The notes beneath the pieces were generated by a model. It searched no databases, was not told the DNA's origin, and saw nothing but the letters and a program-made list of their open reading frames with translations. Position numbers and translations under genes: made by a program. 64,000 nucleotides of DNA, taken from positions 124,001-188,000 of the forward strand of contig NW_025892538.1 of NCBI RefSeq assembly GCF_002878395.1. Reading direction: 5' to 3'. This stretch comes from Capsicum annuum (Eukaryota > Streptophyta > Magnoliopsida > Solanales > Solanaceae). Below, piece by piece: positions 19,792-32,117 of the stretch. The stretch's first letter is position 1. Each line of letters starts with the position of its first letter.

Positions 19792-22273
19792 TATAACACC
19801 CTGGGCTTTGACCCTTAGAAAAAATCTTTTTGGCTTCTGGACATTATATGACTTGTGGTACCAGTCGTATGATGTGGTACAGTTTGGTAGATCATGGTCG
19901 TATAGTAACTAGTGTAGGTTGGTTGGTTTCTATCCAAGGTACGGTTAGATCATACTAGTCATACCATAGGGTACTAATAGTAAGATATCAAGTGTATGTT
20001 TCCCTAAGTTTAGTCTAAGAAGTGTAGTCATAAGGGATTAAAACTTTGTAATTCCTCTGAGGTGTCTGATGATATTGGATAAATTGTTGAAAAGTCGAAG
20101 GAGCCTAAATAGGAGCTTTCTATTACAGCTGTTGTGTTAGAGGTAATTCTATTCTGCCAAGGGTACAATTTCATGGTACTAATCGTATAGTAGGGTATAG
20201 TTTGGCTTGGTTGGTCATATGTTGGATAGTTTTGGGGTCCAAGGAAGGCCTAGGGTATGAGATAAGGGTAAGACTCATACCCTAGGGTACATTTGGGGTG
20301 GGGTGGTCATACCATCCTACGAGAATTTTAAGCAATTTAAGTTAGGGGTAATTTAGATATTTTTCCTCTTAACCTCTTAATTCCTCATGACTTATAACAC
20401 TTTTGGGATATCATTTAACCTATTTTGCAATCACTCAAATTCTTTCAAGGAACTTGGGTCAAGGAAGGATAGGGTTGGTTCAATAGGATCAATTTGTGCT
20501 TACAAGGGTGATTTCTCTCTGTCATCTTTGTAATATAAGTCATGTTACTCCTTCCTCATTGTTAGTTCCAACTAAAGGCATGTTTTGTGAATTGTTTTCA
20601 TAGCATAAATGTTTTATAGTTTTGGGTTTTCAAATACATGTCAGGGGTTTTGGTTACAATGGTTGGTTATTGATTTTCCATGTCTTTTACTTATGGTTTT
20701 TATATTATTATAGTGGTTTGAACATTTGGTTGCATGGGAATGGCCAATTGGTACATGGTTTTGGCTTTGGAAACATTATACACCCAACTTGATTGATTGA
20801 ATTGCCTATGACAATATTTTTGGTTAAATTGTTAGACTTTCATTGAACTATGTATGGTATAACTTAGTAATGGAACTCTAAATGGTTTAAATGGATTAGA
20901 TGGATTGGAATGGTTAAATGGTAAGTTCTTAGTGGTTATGGTTGGTCTAATTGAAAGCCTTGTTGGGTACAAGGAAATCCCCTAAGTAAACATAATAATG
21001 ATCACATGTGGGGTATATGGGATTCCCCTAAGTCAACTTAATAATGTAATCTATGGATACATGGAAATCCCTTCTTCTTAAAAAGGATAGCTAAGGACAT
21101 TGCTTGCAAGCTATAGTTTGTATGATGATACCACTATTTATAGCCTTGGTTAATAATAAATAGAATGATGGTTTGGTTGTGTGGTAATGGATTTAATAGT
21201 GCAATAGTAGCGGGATGTAATAGCTAACTATGAAGGTGTGAGTCTATTTCATGGACACTAGAAACTCATGTTTGCCGACATGAGGATTGGTCATGATGAA
21301 CATATATGATACTTGTGGGGTACATGAGAATCCCCTAAGTGCACTTGTACCTATGTATCATAGAGAGAAAAAGGTACTTGGGAATTCTGTACTCTTATGG
21401 TATCTTCGGTTCATGCGGCTACACCCATCGAGGCCCATTCAGGGGGTTACAATAGAGTCATATAACCCTTGAGTGGTTCTAGGATGGTTAAGGTACACAT
21501 GCCCAGGTTAGTGGTTTTAAAGTCATGCTAAACCCGATTCTCTTTCCCAGCATAGTTATATATATATATATGTATGGTTGTGAATGCATATGGTTGGTTT
21601 ACTTGGTTTTAAAGGTTGGGATTATTTTATCCTTATCCTGAGTACTTGCTAGAGTTTACCCACTAACCCATCTTCGAGCGGATGTATTCCCACACAATGC
21701 AAGGATCGACCATTTTTCTCCTCCTGCTCAGTACTTGGATTTAGGATCAGCTTAGTTGGATAGAAGTGGTGAGCTTACATATTTCAAAATGCTTCATTTC
21801 ATGTCATGTATGTATTTACTTATTGTAGTCATCTTATAGATTATAATTTTGGCTATGGTTGGGGGCATGTCCCAATCGAATATTGTTTTACTTTTGGTTA
21901 GAGGCTTTATGGAACTACTATGGGTTGGTATAAATAGTGTCGGTAGTGGTTTCAGCCTTAGTATTGGCATTGGTATTGGGGATTATACCATTTGACTGTG
22001 TTTATGATTATTCCATACTATTATGTTATAGACTACTACTTGGTTATTATTTTGGTTTTGGTATGGTTATTGGTTGGACTTGCTTGGGTTGGACACGGTT
22101 ATGGACCTATCCCAAAGTCTAGAATTATGCAAAATGGTATCTTGTTATATGTTTGAAATTCATCCAACTCAGGGTACATGTTAGGAGGTTGGGTAAAGTA
22201 ACAGGGGTGGTCCTCAGTCCTTGTTGGACTTGGTATGCCTATTACGATAATGCCCCAGTTCGATTCATGTTAA
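19792..22273 (+). repeat. 5' LTR of the chromovirus (family A)
   Basis: About 2.48 kb. The first 550 bases hold repeated 'gtaccagtcgtatgatg / catactagtcatacc / cctagggtac' words. Confidence 0.88.
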
Positions 22274-22484
22274 GTTAGTATTAGAGCCTTAGGTTCATGG
22301 TCAATTGGGATTCGATAAATCCATTTCTAGTAGACTCTCTTTTAAGGGTGTGTAGCGTGCCACACTCATAAGAGAGAGGCTACAAGGCATTTAGGAATGT
22401 TTCTCTTTCTTTGTGTTCTATTTTCAAGCTTGGAGTGTAAGTCCTGGAATCTTTTCTAATTCCTATTTATTCACATTTCAGATT

Positions 22485-23760
22485 ATGCCTCGAAGATCTG
22501 ATGCGCATGAAAACTCCTCTATCGTAACTGGGGATAATGTTGATGGGACACGTTTTACTCATAGGATCCATACTCAGTCTAGGGGTCCAGTCCCTAATTT
22601 CTTATGAGTTCCACTAATTTCTTCTAGTTCTTCTCAGGCTCCTCAGTAGACATAACGAATGGGAAGTTTTGTGAGTGATCCATATGATTACTTAGTTGGT
22701 AGCTTCTCAAGCTGATCATGGTGTATTCGGTATTGCATCTTCTGAGGCCATAAGGGTTGGCCAGTTTATGAGGTTGAGTCCTTCAACTTTTACTGGTGTT
22801 AAGATGGAGGAGGATCCTCAGGGTTTTTTGGATGAGTTAGAAAAGATCTTAGGGTCATGCAATCCATGAATGTGGAAGGGGTGAATGTTGATGCCTATCA
22901 GGTAAAGGATATAGTGTACCAATGGTATGAAGAATGGGATCAGGAAAGGAGTAAGGTTGATAAGTCATCTCTGTGGAAGACTTTCTCTAATGCTTTTCTA
23001 GATTATTTCTTTCCTTAAGAGTTGAGGGAAGCAAAAGTGGAGGAATTTGTTAATATAAAATAGGGGAATATATTGGTCAAGGAGTATGCCTTTAGATTTC
23101 ACTAGCTATCTAGGTATGCTCCAAAATAGTGTCAGATATGAGGTCCAGGATGAGAAAGTTTGCTTCAGGACTATCTCATGAGTTGATTCTTAAAAGCAAG
23201 ACTGCATTGCTGATCAAGAACATAGATATCTTTAGGTTTGTTATTCATATGCAATAGGTGGAAGAGAAAAATAGAAAAGCAGGCTGAGGTAGGTGAAAGG
23301 CAGGGTAAGAAGTTTAGATTCCCTAAGAAGGGTGGTGGTCAATATCAAAGTGGTTGGGATGGTGGTAAGTTGTCAAAGAAGAAGTGGGGGAGTTTTGCTT
23401 CTTTGTCCACAACTAGTGCTTCCTACCCGAAGCCATCAAGAGACAGGCGTCAGTACTATAGAGATAACTTTAGGGCATAGGGTGCCTAATCTTAGGCTAG
23501 TGAGGTTCAGTTGGCTTCATTAAGTCCTTCTTATATGTTCTATGGTTGGTTGCATCGGGGCTTCTATGATGAGGGAAGGGACAAGTGTTTCAAATGTGGT
23601 CAGCCAGGCCATATGCTCAGAAACTGTCCCATTAGTAAGGTTAATATAAGAGCGAACAAGGTTTCTGTTACCTCTTCATCTTCTCGCACCAAGGGGTGTT
23701 GCTTCTACATCTGGTTTTTTTTTTTGGTACCAGCATAGTTCGAAATTGGTTATATGCTTT
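22485..23760 (+). pseudogene. chromovirus gag with CCHC knuckle
   Basis: ATG at 22485 begins MPRRSDAHENSS. The capsid part reads FMRLSPSTFTGVKMEEDPQG, then FLDELEKIL (about 22765-22850), with many stops afterwards. The nucleocapsid knuckle CFKCGQPGHMLRNC (23586-23627) is intact (CX2CX4HX4C). The protein would package element RNA. Confidence 0.85.
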
Positions 23761-25121
23761 TGCATCCCGATAGGAGACTGAAGCATCGCCTGATATCATG
23801 ACTGGTACTTCACAGCTCTTTTCTTGTGATGTGTATTATTTACTTGAACTGGGTTCCACTCTCTTTTATGTAACCCCATCGTAGTTATGTATTTTTTTTA
23901 TCGTGAGGTTGTTTTAATTCTTCTTCTATTTCTACCCCAATAGATGACTCTGTGGTTGCTAATATAGGAGGTGTGTGGTATTTTTTGGTAGAAAGGAAAC
24001 TTTAGTGGATTTGTTCGAATTAGATATGGTGGATTTTAATATTATTCTGGGTATGGATTGATTACACTCGTGCTACGCATCCTTAGATTTTCAAACCCAT
24101 AAGGTTGTCTTTAAGTTCCTAGTGAACCGGTTATTGAATGAAAGGGTGGTTCCCTAGCTCTTAAGGGGAAGTTTATATCATATCTTAGAGCTCAAAGGTT
24201 AATCTCTAAAGGGTGTCTTTATCATTTGGTTTGGGTTAAAGACTCTAACTCAAAAGGTCCTTCATATATTCGATTCCGGTGGTGAATGAGTTTCCTGAGG
24301 TTTTTCTGGATGATCTTCCTGGTGTTTCTTCAGATAGGGAGATTGAGCTTGGGATTGATTTGGTTCCGAAAAATCATCCAATATCTATTCCTCATTATAG
24401 AATAGCTCTAACAGAGCTGAAGAAACTCAAGGATCAACTTAAGGATCTTTTGGATAAGATTTTCATCCATCCTAGTGTGTCCCCGTAGGGTGCATCAGTA
24501 TTATTGTGTGTAAAAAAAATGGTTCCCTTCAGATGTGTCTTAGCTATTGACAGTTGAATAAGGTGACGGTTAAGAACAAGTATCATCTTCCTAGAATAGA
24601 TGACTTGTTTGATCAATAGCAAGGTGCCAAATTCTTTTCAAAGATAGATCTTTGGTCTAGAATCATTAGCTTAAGATTAGGGAGGTGGATATCCCTAAGA
24701 CAATATTCCGTACCCGATATGGGCAGTTTGAGTTCTTGGTTATTTCATTTGGTTTGACCAATGCCTTGGTGGCATTTATGGATTTAATGAATAAGGTATT
24801 CTATTAATTTCTGGATCTGTTTGTCATTATGTTAATTGATGACATTCTGGTGTATTCTAAGAGAGAAGTGGATCATGCTAATAACCTTCTTATTCTATTG
24901 CTGACCTTGGAAGAGTAGCATTTGTATGCCAAATTCTCAAAATGTGAATTCTGGTTGAACACTATCACTTTTTAGGTCATATTATTTTTAGTGAGGGGAT
25001 CATGGTGGATCCACAAAAGGTGGCATTGATTAAGAAGTGGCCTAGACCCACGACTCTAACCGACATTCAGAGCTTCTTGGGTTTGGCCGGGTACTATAGG
25101 AATTTAATGTAGATTTTATCG
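23761..25121 (+). pseudogene. aspartic protease and reverse transcriptase relics
   Basis: The protease region (about 23800-24120) is heavily decayed. 24279-24488 reads EFPEVFLDDLPGVSSDREIE, the start of RT. The RT palm follows in shifting frames, with the catalytic box present as LIDDILVYSK at 24832-24861, so both aspartates remain despite surrounding stops. It ends near 'flGlagYYR' text at 25078-25100. Confidence 0.85.
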
Positions 25122-25606
25122 ATGATAGCTACCCCATTGACTAAGTTGACTCAGAAAAAGGTAAAGTTCTCTTGGTCGGATGCTTATGAGGTTAGTTTTG
25201 AGAAGATGAAAGATAAGCTAACTTCAGCTCCGATTTTGACCTTGTCTGAAGGTAATGAGGGGTTTGTGGTTTACTATGATGCATCCCGGGTGGGACTTGG
25301 CTGTGTTTTGATGCAACATCATAAGGTGATTATCTATGCTTCTAGGCATTTGAAGGTGCATGAGAGAAATTATCTAACTCATAATCTAGAATTGTTAGTT
25401 GTGGTGTTTGCATTGAAAATCTAAAGGTACTATTTGTATAAAGTACATATGGATATCTTCTCAGATCATAAGAGTCTGCAGTATGTGTTCACTCAGAAGC
25501 AGCTTAACCTCAGGCAAAAAAAATGGCTTGATCTTTTCAAGAACTATGACATGAGTCTTCACTACCATCCAGGTAAGACTAATATTGTTTTTATGCTCTT
25601 AGCAGG
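25122..25606 (+). pseudogene. RNase H relic
   Basis: 25122-25424 reads [20 protein letters not shown], then [18 protein letters not shown], giving the D of YDAS and the glutamate in HNLELLVVV. After one stop, 25434-25625 continues with MDIFSDHKSLQYVF. Confidence 0.88.
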
Positions 25607-27170
25607 TTGTCCATGGGGAGTTTAGATTATATGGATAAGGAGAGACAGGAGTTGGTGAAGGATATTCACTGTTTGGCTAATCTTAAAGTTCTCCTTTTGG
25701 ACTCCGAGAATAGTGGTGTGTTTGTACAGGATGTGGTTAGGTCATCTTTTGGTGCAGATATCAAGGAGAAGCAAATTCTAGATCTTGTCTTGATGAAAAT
25801 CAAGGGTAATATTGCTAGGCATAAGGTAATGGTGTTTGAGATCAGTGGTGATGGTACCTTGTGGTACCAAAAGAGGTTATGTATTCCTGACATCAATGGT
25901 TTGTGAGAAAGGGTATTAGCTAAGGAGCATAAATCATTCTACATAGTTCATCCTAGTTCGACAAAAATTTATCATGATCTCAAGGATATGTATTCGTGGA
26001 ATGGTATGAAGAAGGATGTGGCAGATTTTTTAGCAAAATATTTGGTATATTAACAAGTGAAAGTTAAGCATATAAGATCTGAAGGCTTGTATCAGGAAAT
26101 TGAATTGCCTGGATGAAACTGGGAAGTGATCAACATGGATTTCATTATCGGTCATCCTCATTTTTGAAACCAATTTGATTCGATTTGGATCATCGTGGAT
26201 AGAATGACAAAGTCGGCTCACTTCTTGCCAGTGAGGAATAACCTTTTGGTTGAGGATTATGCAGGGTTATATCTTCATGAGATAGTAAAGTTACATGGGG
26301 TACCTATTTCAATTATCTCTGATCGTGGTAAACAATTTTCATCTTACTTTTGGCGGCATTTAAAAAAGGGTTAGGTACTAAGGTTAGTCTGAGTACCGCT
26401 TTTCACTCGCAGATAGATGGGCAAACAGAAAGAACTATTCAGACATTAGAAGATATGCTTCGTGCATGTGTGATTGATTATGGTGGTAATTGGGTTAAGC
26501 ATCTACCTCTTATAGAGTTTGCTTACAACAATAGCTATTATTCTATTATTGAGATAGACCCTTTTAAGGCATTGTATGGTAGGTGGTGTAAATCTCCTAT
26601 TGGGTGGTTTGATCTTGGTCAGATAGATATGTTTGGCCCGGATTTGGTTTATCAAGCTATGGAGAATGTAAAGGTAATCGGGATAGGCTTAAGGCTGCAC
26701 AAAGTTACCAAAAGTCCTATATAGATATAAGGAATAAGGACTTGTTGTTTGAGGTTGCGGATATGGTGTTCCTAAAAGTGTCTCCCGTGAAGGGAATAAT
26801 CAGATTTTTAAAAAAGGGAAAGCTCAGACCCCTGTATATTGGTCCATATGTGGTTTTGAGGAGGGTTGGTAATGTTGGGTATGAATTAGAGTTGCCTTCT
26901 AGTTTGAGCTCTAATCATCTGGTATTCCATGTCTTTATGTTGAGAAAGTGTATAGGTGATCCTTTGTTGGTTGTTCCTTTGGAAGGATTGGGTATCTCAG
27001 ATTCTCTATTTTATAAAGAGATCCCGATTGAGATCTCGTATCGATAGGTTCATCGGTTGCGGACCAAGGATGTAGCTTTGGTTAAGGTTTTATGGTGGAA
27101 CCACAAGGTGGAAGAAGCTACTTGGAAGTGGAAGAGGACATAAAGTCTAAGTATCCGCATTTGTTTTCTG
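25607..27170 (+). pseudogene. integrase with chromodomain-like C-terminus
   Basis: The zinc-binding region is at about 25900-26060. The core includes WIIVDRMTKSAHFLP (about 26190), SDRGKQFSS (about 26320) and HSQIDGQTERTIQTLEDML (26350-26470), retaining the D and E of the DDE set. The C-terminal segment 26742-27047 reads LRPLYIGPYVVLRRVGNVGY. A short chromodomain-like tail follows (VKVLWWNHKVEEATW, about 27085), thought in chromoviruses to guide insertion to marked chromatin. Several stops (for example 25904, 26724 and 27047) kill it. Confidence 0.85.
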
Positions 27171-27320
27171 CTCTGGATATTCGTGCAGAAGATATTTTTT
27201 TCTTGATCACATCTTTATTTTCTAACTTAGTTAAAGGTTGGAATGGTTATGTTGGGGTGTAACTCGTGCTTTTACTACCTTATTTGTCATTCGGGGATGA
27301 ATGATCCCAGTAGGGGAGAC

Positions 27321-29691
27321 TAAGACACCCTGGGTTTTGACCCTTAGAAAATTTCTCAATTTTTGGCTTATGTACATTATACGACTTGGGGTACTAATCA
27401 TATGATGTGCTACAGTTTGGTGAATCATATTTGTATTATAATGAGTGTAGGTTAGTTGCTTTCTGTCCAAGGTACGGTTGGATCATACTAGTCATAACTT
27501 AGGGTACTAATAATAAGATATCAATCATCTGTTACCCTAAGTTTAGTCTAGGTGATTCTATTCTACTTAGGGTATGATTTCCTGGTACTAATTGTATGGT
27601 AGGGTATTGTTTGGCTTGGTTGATCATATGTTGGACAGTGGTGGTGTCTACGAGGGGGCTAGGGTACGAGATAAGGGTACCACTCATACCCTAGGGTACG
27701 GGTATGGTGGGGTGATCGTACAATCTTACGAGACTTTCAAGCAGTTTAAGTTGGGGGTAATCCGGACATTTCTCCTATTAACCTCTTATGGCCCCATGAC
27801 TTATAACACTCTTGGGATATCATTAAACCTATTTTGCAATCACTCAAACTCTCTTAAAAACTCTCGAATTCTCTTATGCCTCTTGGGTCAAGGAAGGCTA
27901 GGGTTTTATCAATTGGATCAATTTGTGCTTACAAGGGGGATTTCTCTCCGTCTTATTCATAATCTAAGGCATGTTACTTCTTCCTCATTATTAGTTCTAA
28001 CTAAAGGCATGTTTTATGAATTGTTTCATGGCATAAATATTGTATGGTTTTGGGTTATCAAATGCATGTTGGGCATTTTGGTTACAATGGTTGGTTATGG
28101 TTTTCCCATTTCTTTTATTTATGGTTTTCATATTATTATGGTGGTTTGAACATTTGGTTGCATAGGAATGGTTAATTGGTACATAGTTTGGCTTTTGAAA
28201 CACAATGCCCCCAACTTGTTTGATATAATGCCTATAAGAATGTTTTTGGTTAAATTATTGGACTTTTATTGCACTATGCATGGTATAACTTGGTAATGGA
28301 AATGGTATAAATAGATTGGAATGGTTAAATTGTAAGGTCTTGGTGGTTATGGTTGGTCTAATTGAAAGCCTTGTGGGGTGCAAAGGAATACCCCAAGAAA
28401 ACGTAATAATGATTACTTGTGGGGTACATTCCCCTAAGTCAACTTAATAATGTAATCTATGGGTACATGGGAATCTCTTCTTCTTAAAAGGGATGGGTAA
28501 GGACATTTTTTGTAAGATATAGTCGGTATGATGATACAACTACTTATAGCCTTGGTTACTAATAAATGGAATGATGGTTTAGTTGTCTGGTAATGGTTTT
28601 AATTGGGAAATGATGATGGGGTATGGTAGCTAACCATAAAGGTGTGTGTCTAATGGATGGACACTGGAAACTCATATTTACCGATATAAGGATTGGTCAT
28701 GATGACTATATATGATACTTACAGGGTACATGGGAATCCTCTAAGTACTCATATACCTATGTATCATGGAGAGCGAAGGGTACTCGGGAATCTCCTACTC
28801 CTATGATATCTCCAGTTCATATAGCTACACGCATCGAGGCCTATTCAAGGTGTTACACAGGACCCATATAGCTCGTGGGTGGTTCTAGGATGGTTAATCT
28901 ACACATACCTAAGTTAATAGTTTTAAAGGCATGCTAAACCCAGTTTTCTTTCCCAGCATGGTTATATATATGTATGTAGGGTTGTGAATGCATATGGTTG
29001 GTTTACTTGATTTTAAAGGTTGGAATTATTTTATCCTTATCCCTAGTACTTACTACTGCTCACCTGTTAACCCATCTTCAGGCGGATGTATCGCCATGCG
29101 ATACAGGGACCAGCCATTATACTCCTCCTGCTATGTGATTGGATTTGGGATCTGCTCGGTTGGATTGAAGTGGTGAGATTCCATATTTTGAAAGTCTTCT
29201 TTTCATGTCATGGATGTCTTTACTTATTTTGGTCATCTTATAGACTATGATTTTGGCAATAGTCGGAGGCATGTCCCAACCTAATATTATTTTACTTTTG
29301 GTTAGATGCTTTGTGGAAATACTATCAGTTGATATGGGCAGTGTCGGTAGTGGTGTCATTCTTAGTATTGACATTGTTATTGGGGTTGATACCATTTAAC
29401 TGTATTTATGATTGTTCTATCCTATTATGTTATGGACTCCTACTTGGTTATTGTTTTAGTTTTGGTATGGTTATTGGTTGTGTATTAGATAGTTGGACCT
29501 GCTTGGGTTGGTCATGGTTATGGACCTATCCCAGAGTCTGAAATTATGCAAAATGTTATTTTGTTATATGTTCAGAATTCATCCGACTCAGGATGCGTGT
29601 TTTGAGGTTGGATTGGGTAACGGGAGTGGTCTCTAGTTCTGATTGGACTTGGGATGCCCTTTACAATAAGGCTTCAGTTCAGGTCGTGTCA
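27321..29691 (+). repeat. 3' LTR of the chromovirus (family A)
   Basis: About 2.37 kb. Homologous throughout to 19792-22273 with many substitutions and a few deletions, so the insertion is old. Long ORFs inside (for example 27592-28149) are chance. Confidence 0.88.
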
Positions 29692-31648
29692 GCAGCTATT
29701 GTTCGAGTTTCTCATTATGATTTCAAGGTAGGGTACCGTGATTGCAAAGAGATATACAATGGATCAGGTTGAGTTGACTCATCACAATCGCAAGTCTTAG
29801 TCGTGCGCTTGTGATAAAGTAATTAATATCGATCAATGCTGGCCCTTGTTTGCATAGTGGGGAACGAGATCACAAGGCACTAATCATCAAAATAGTGTAA
29901 TTTCTGCATATTTTCAATTTTCTTCATTTTCACCTTAAGGACCTAGAGTGATGGTGGTTTTAAGAAGGGTTTTCATCAAAATTGTGTGTGTAAGTTCTGA
30001 AATCAAATTTCAATCTTTTCCCATTGATTATCTAATCAAATTAATAGTAAAAAGCTGATTACAAATTAGATTTTTGGGGGTTTTATCTGGTTATCTTTAA
30101 AGGGGGTTTACTTCATTTTGAAGGTCAATTTCAACTTGTTTTCACTTGGATTTTTAGATTTAGACTCCTCTTGATATGAGAAACATGTTAAAAAATAAAA
30201 TTTCAAAATTAACCTTTGGATTTTGAACCAATGTTTGAACTACTTTTGGAGCCGATATAAATATAGTCAATATGGGTATTATTAGTCCCTTTAACATATA
30301 GACTATGTTTCTGTTAGTTTTACTCTATTCCAAGATTGCTCGTGAAGGGTGGGGTCCTTATTCAAGGGTATAGGTTTGGATTTCGATATTTCAAGGTAGA
30401 TTATGACTTAACTTTCTTCAAACTAGGTTAGGTAGTTAACTATTCTAGCAAAAACAGTTATGGGTTGGGGAATTTGACGTGGAAATTGTATTTTAGGGGT
30501 TATTATTTTTTTTTTCTAGAGTGGGGGCTTACATGTATATTTTCATTGACTTAAGGGATTATATTTAGTGTGATGCCTATATGGGAAGCTTTATTTGAAA
30601 TTATAAGCCTTATTTGTGCACTAAATGTCATTTTTATTATTGCGATGATTGTGCAGGGATTGAATAGATTTTATAGCCCTTATTTGAGAATTATTTGCCT
30701 CTATCATTATGGTGAAGCCCTAGTGAGAGATTTGGAATTGTATTATTAATGTCTTACATGACTATTTGTTCTAGTGGTGTCGTGCGATAAATTAAATCAT
30801 AAATTATTGACATATTGAGTTGATTATGATCTTATTTATTCTAGTATTGAATTTATTATCATCTTTATGCTTATTTGTTGTGAGTAATACATCCTCACTT
30901 CATACATCCATATTCATGTGATATTGGTACCACTGAGAAATGATGATTTTGAAAGAAAATGATACATTTTATAAACCCTAGATTATAATCATTAGCTGAC
31001 AAGGTTGATTGAGATATGAGATTTAGATTTGAGAAAATATATATGTTGTGAACCCCGAATTTGTTCTATCTTGAGCTAAGGCTAGGAAGGTGTATAATAA
31101 AAGTCATGCAATTACTTACTTTCATTATTTTCCCACCACCATGACTTTTGCATTATTTGCACCTCTTCTTATTTGTTTATTACCATGTACGTGCTTTCTT
31201 TATACCTTTATGTCTAATATTTCCTTATAGGTGTCATATTATTGGACTATTCGTGGAGATGGTGTGAGCTAACATATGGCAGCTATTATGTATGCCGACG
31301 GAAGCATACTCATATTGTTTATTTATTTGTTTCGTTTCTACTTTGCTCAATCGGCCTATAATACCTATTGAGTGTAAATGGGCTATACTCACTCCTACTT
31401 CTATACCATTTCGATGCAGACCCCAGTTCAAGTGTGATCTGAGGAGGCTGACTGGTGTGGTGAGAGACCTCATACAATCTTAGTAATCTTTATTTACTTT
31501 CAAGGACAAACTATGTGCTATCCAGTTTTCAGATTTATATTAGACGCTCTGCTTACTTATGATGCCAGGTTTTGGGGTTATTTTACTATATTTGTTTGTT
31601 TGGATATTTATGTTTTATATATTTGTGCGTGTGTATATATACACACAC
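29692..31648 (+). repeat. family-B LTR, copy 2, second part
   Basis: Continues from 19791. It matches 58380-60390 in order: 'gcaatcgcaag' words, 'tctattccaagattgctcg' region, 'gtgatgcctatatgggaagc', 'gagatggtgtgagctaac', and the TA/CA-rich end. It stops at 31648, where the probable Helitron begins. The missing LTR end may be the piece at 49071-49252. Confidence 0.7.
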
Positions 31649-31862
31649 TCTATCTTAAAAGCATGAACTTTGAAACTTTAAAGTGAAATTACTAAAATAC
31701 TCTTTATTAAAACCTAATCATCCTATTTTATTTAATCATTTTTCTTTTAGAAGAAATCTATCATTTTCGAAATTTTTTCATTGTCTTTAGTACATCTGGC
31801 TTCACACCTCTCGCCTATCAGAACACCAACCCAATCGTCGAAAGCTGAAGTGGGTTTGGGGA

Positions 31863-32117
31863 ATGGAAGAACAAGAACATCTTCTTTACCACGGAGAAAA
31901 ATATCTCCGAACAACACTAGGATACAATGGTTGCTCTAGTTGCGCTCATTTGTTCATAGTAGTCGCCCCTTTTGTTTTTAAGAAAAGCATCTCCGCCAAA
32001 ATCAGGTTCATATGTGAATTGAAAGAAACGTACTATAAAGTTTTTTGTAAAAAAAGCCAAGATCAGTTTATGACAAATACTAAAGTGAGAAATAAAAACA
32101 AACTTCTCTTCTTGTGA
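31863..32117 (+). other. 84-residue open frame in the Helitron left part, unknown
   Basis: ATG 31863 to TGA 32115-32117. It contains YNGCSSCAHLFIVVAPFVFK and a basic C-terminus. The antisense frame is also open, which lowers its value. It could be a captured gene fragment or chance. Confidence 0.2.

Larger units (their letters stand above)
19792..29691 (+). mobile_element. Tekay/Del-type Ty3/gypsy chromovirus, complete structure, inactive
   Basis: Two long direct repeats (19792-22273 and 27321-29691) start TATAACACCCTGGG / TAAGACACCCTGGG. A degraded primer-binding site (about 22276, 'ttagtattagagcc') follows the first and the purine tract 'taggggaga' precedes the second. The inside runs gag, protease, reverse transcriptase, RNase H, integrase and a chromodomain-like tail, in chromovirus order, all broken. 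Flanks gcaac / gcagc form an imperfect 5-bp target duplication. The host text on both sides, when joined, matches the uninterrupted stretch at 15960-16010, proving insertion into the family-B LTR. Confidence 0.9.

Noticed and set aside
22500..27170. Intact retroviral-like polyprotein
   Set aside because: All domains are present in order, but stops and frame changes occur every few hundred bases; no functional protein is possible.
27592..28149. 185-residue forward ORF
   Set aside because: Lies wholly in the 3' LTR of the chromovirus; the 5' LTR counterpart is not open and no domain is visible.
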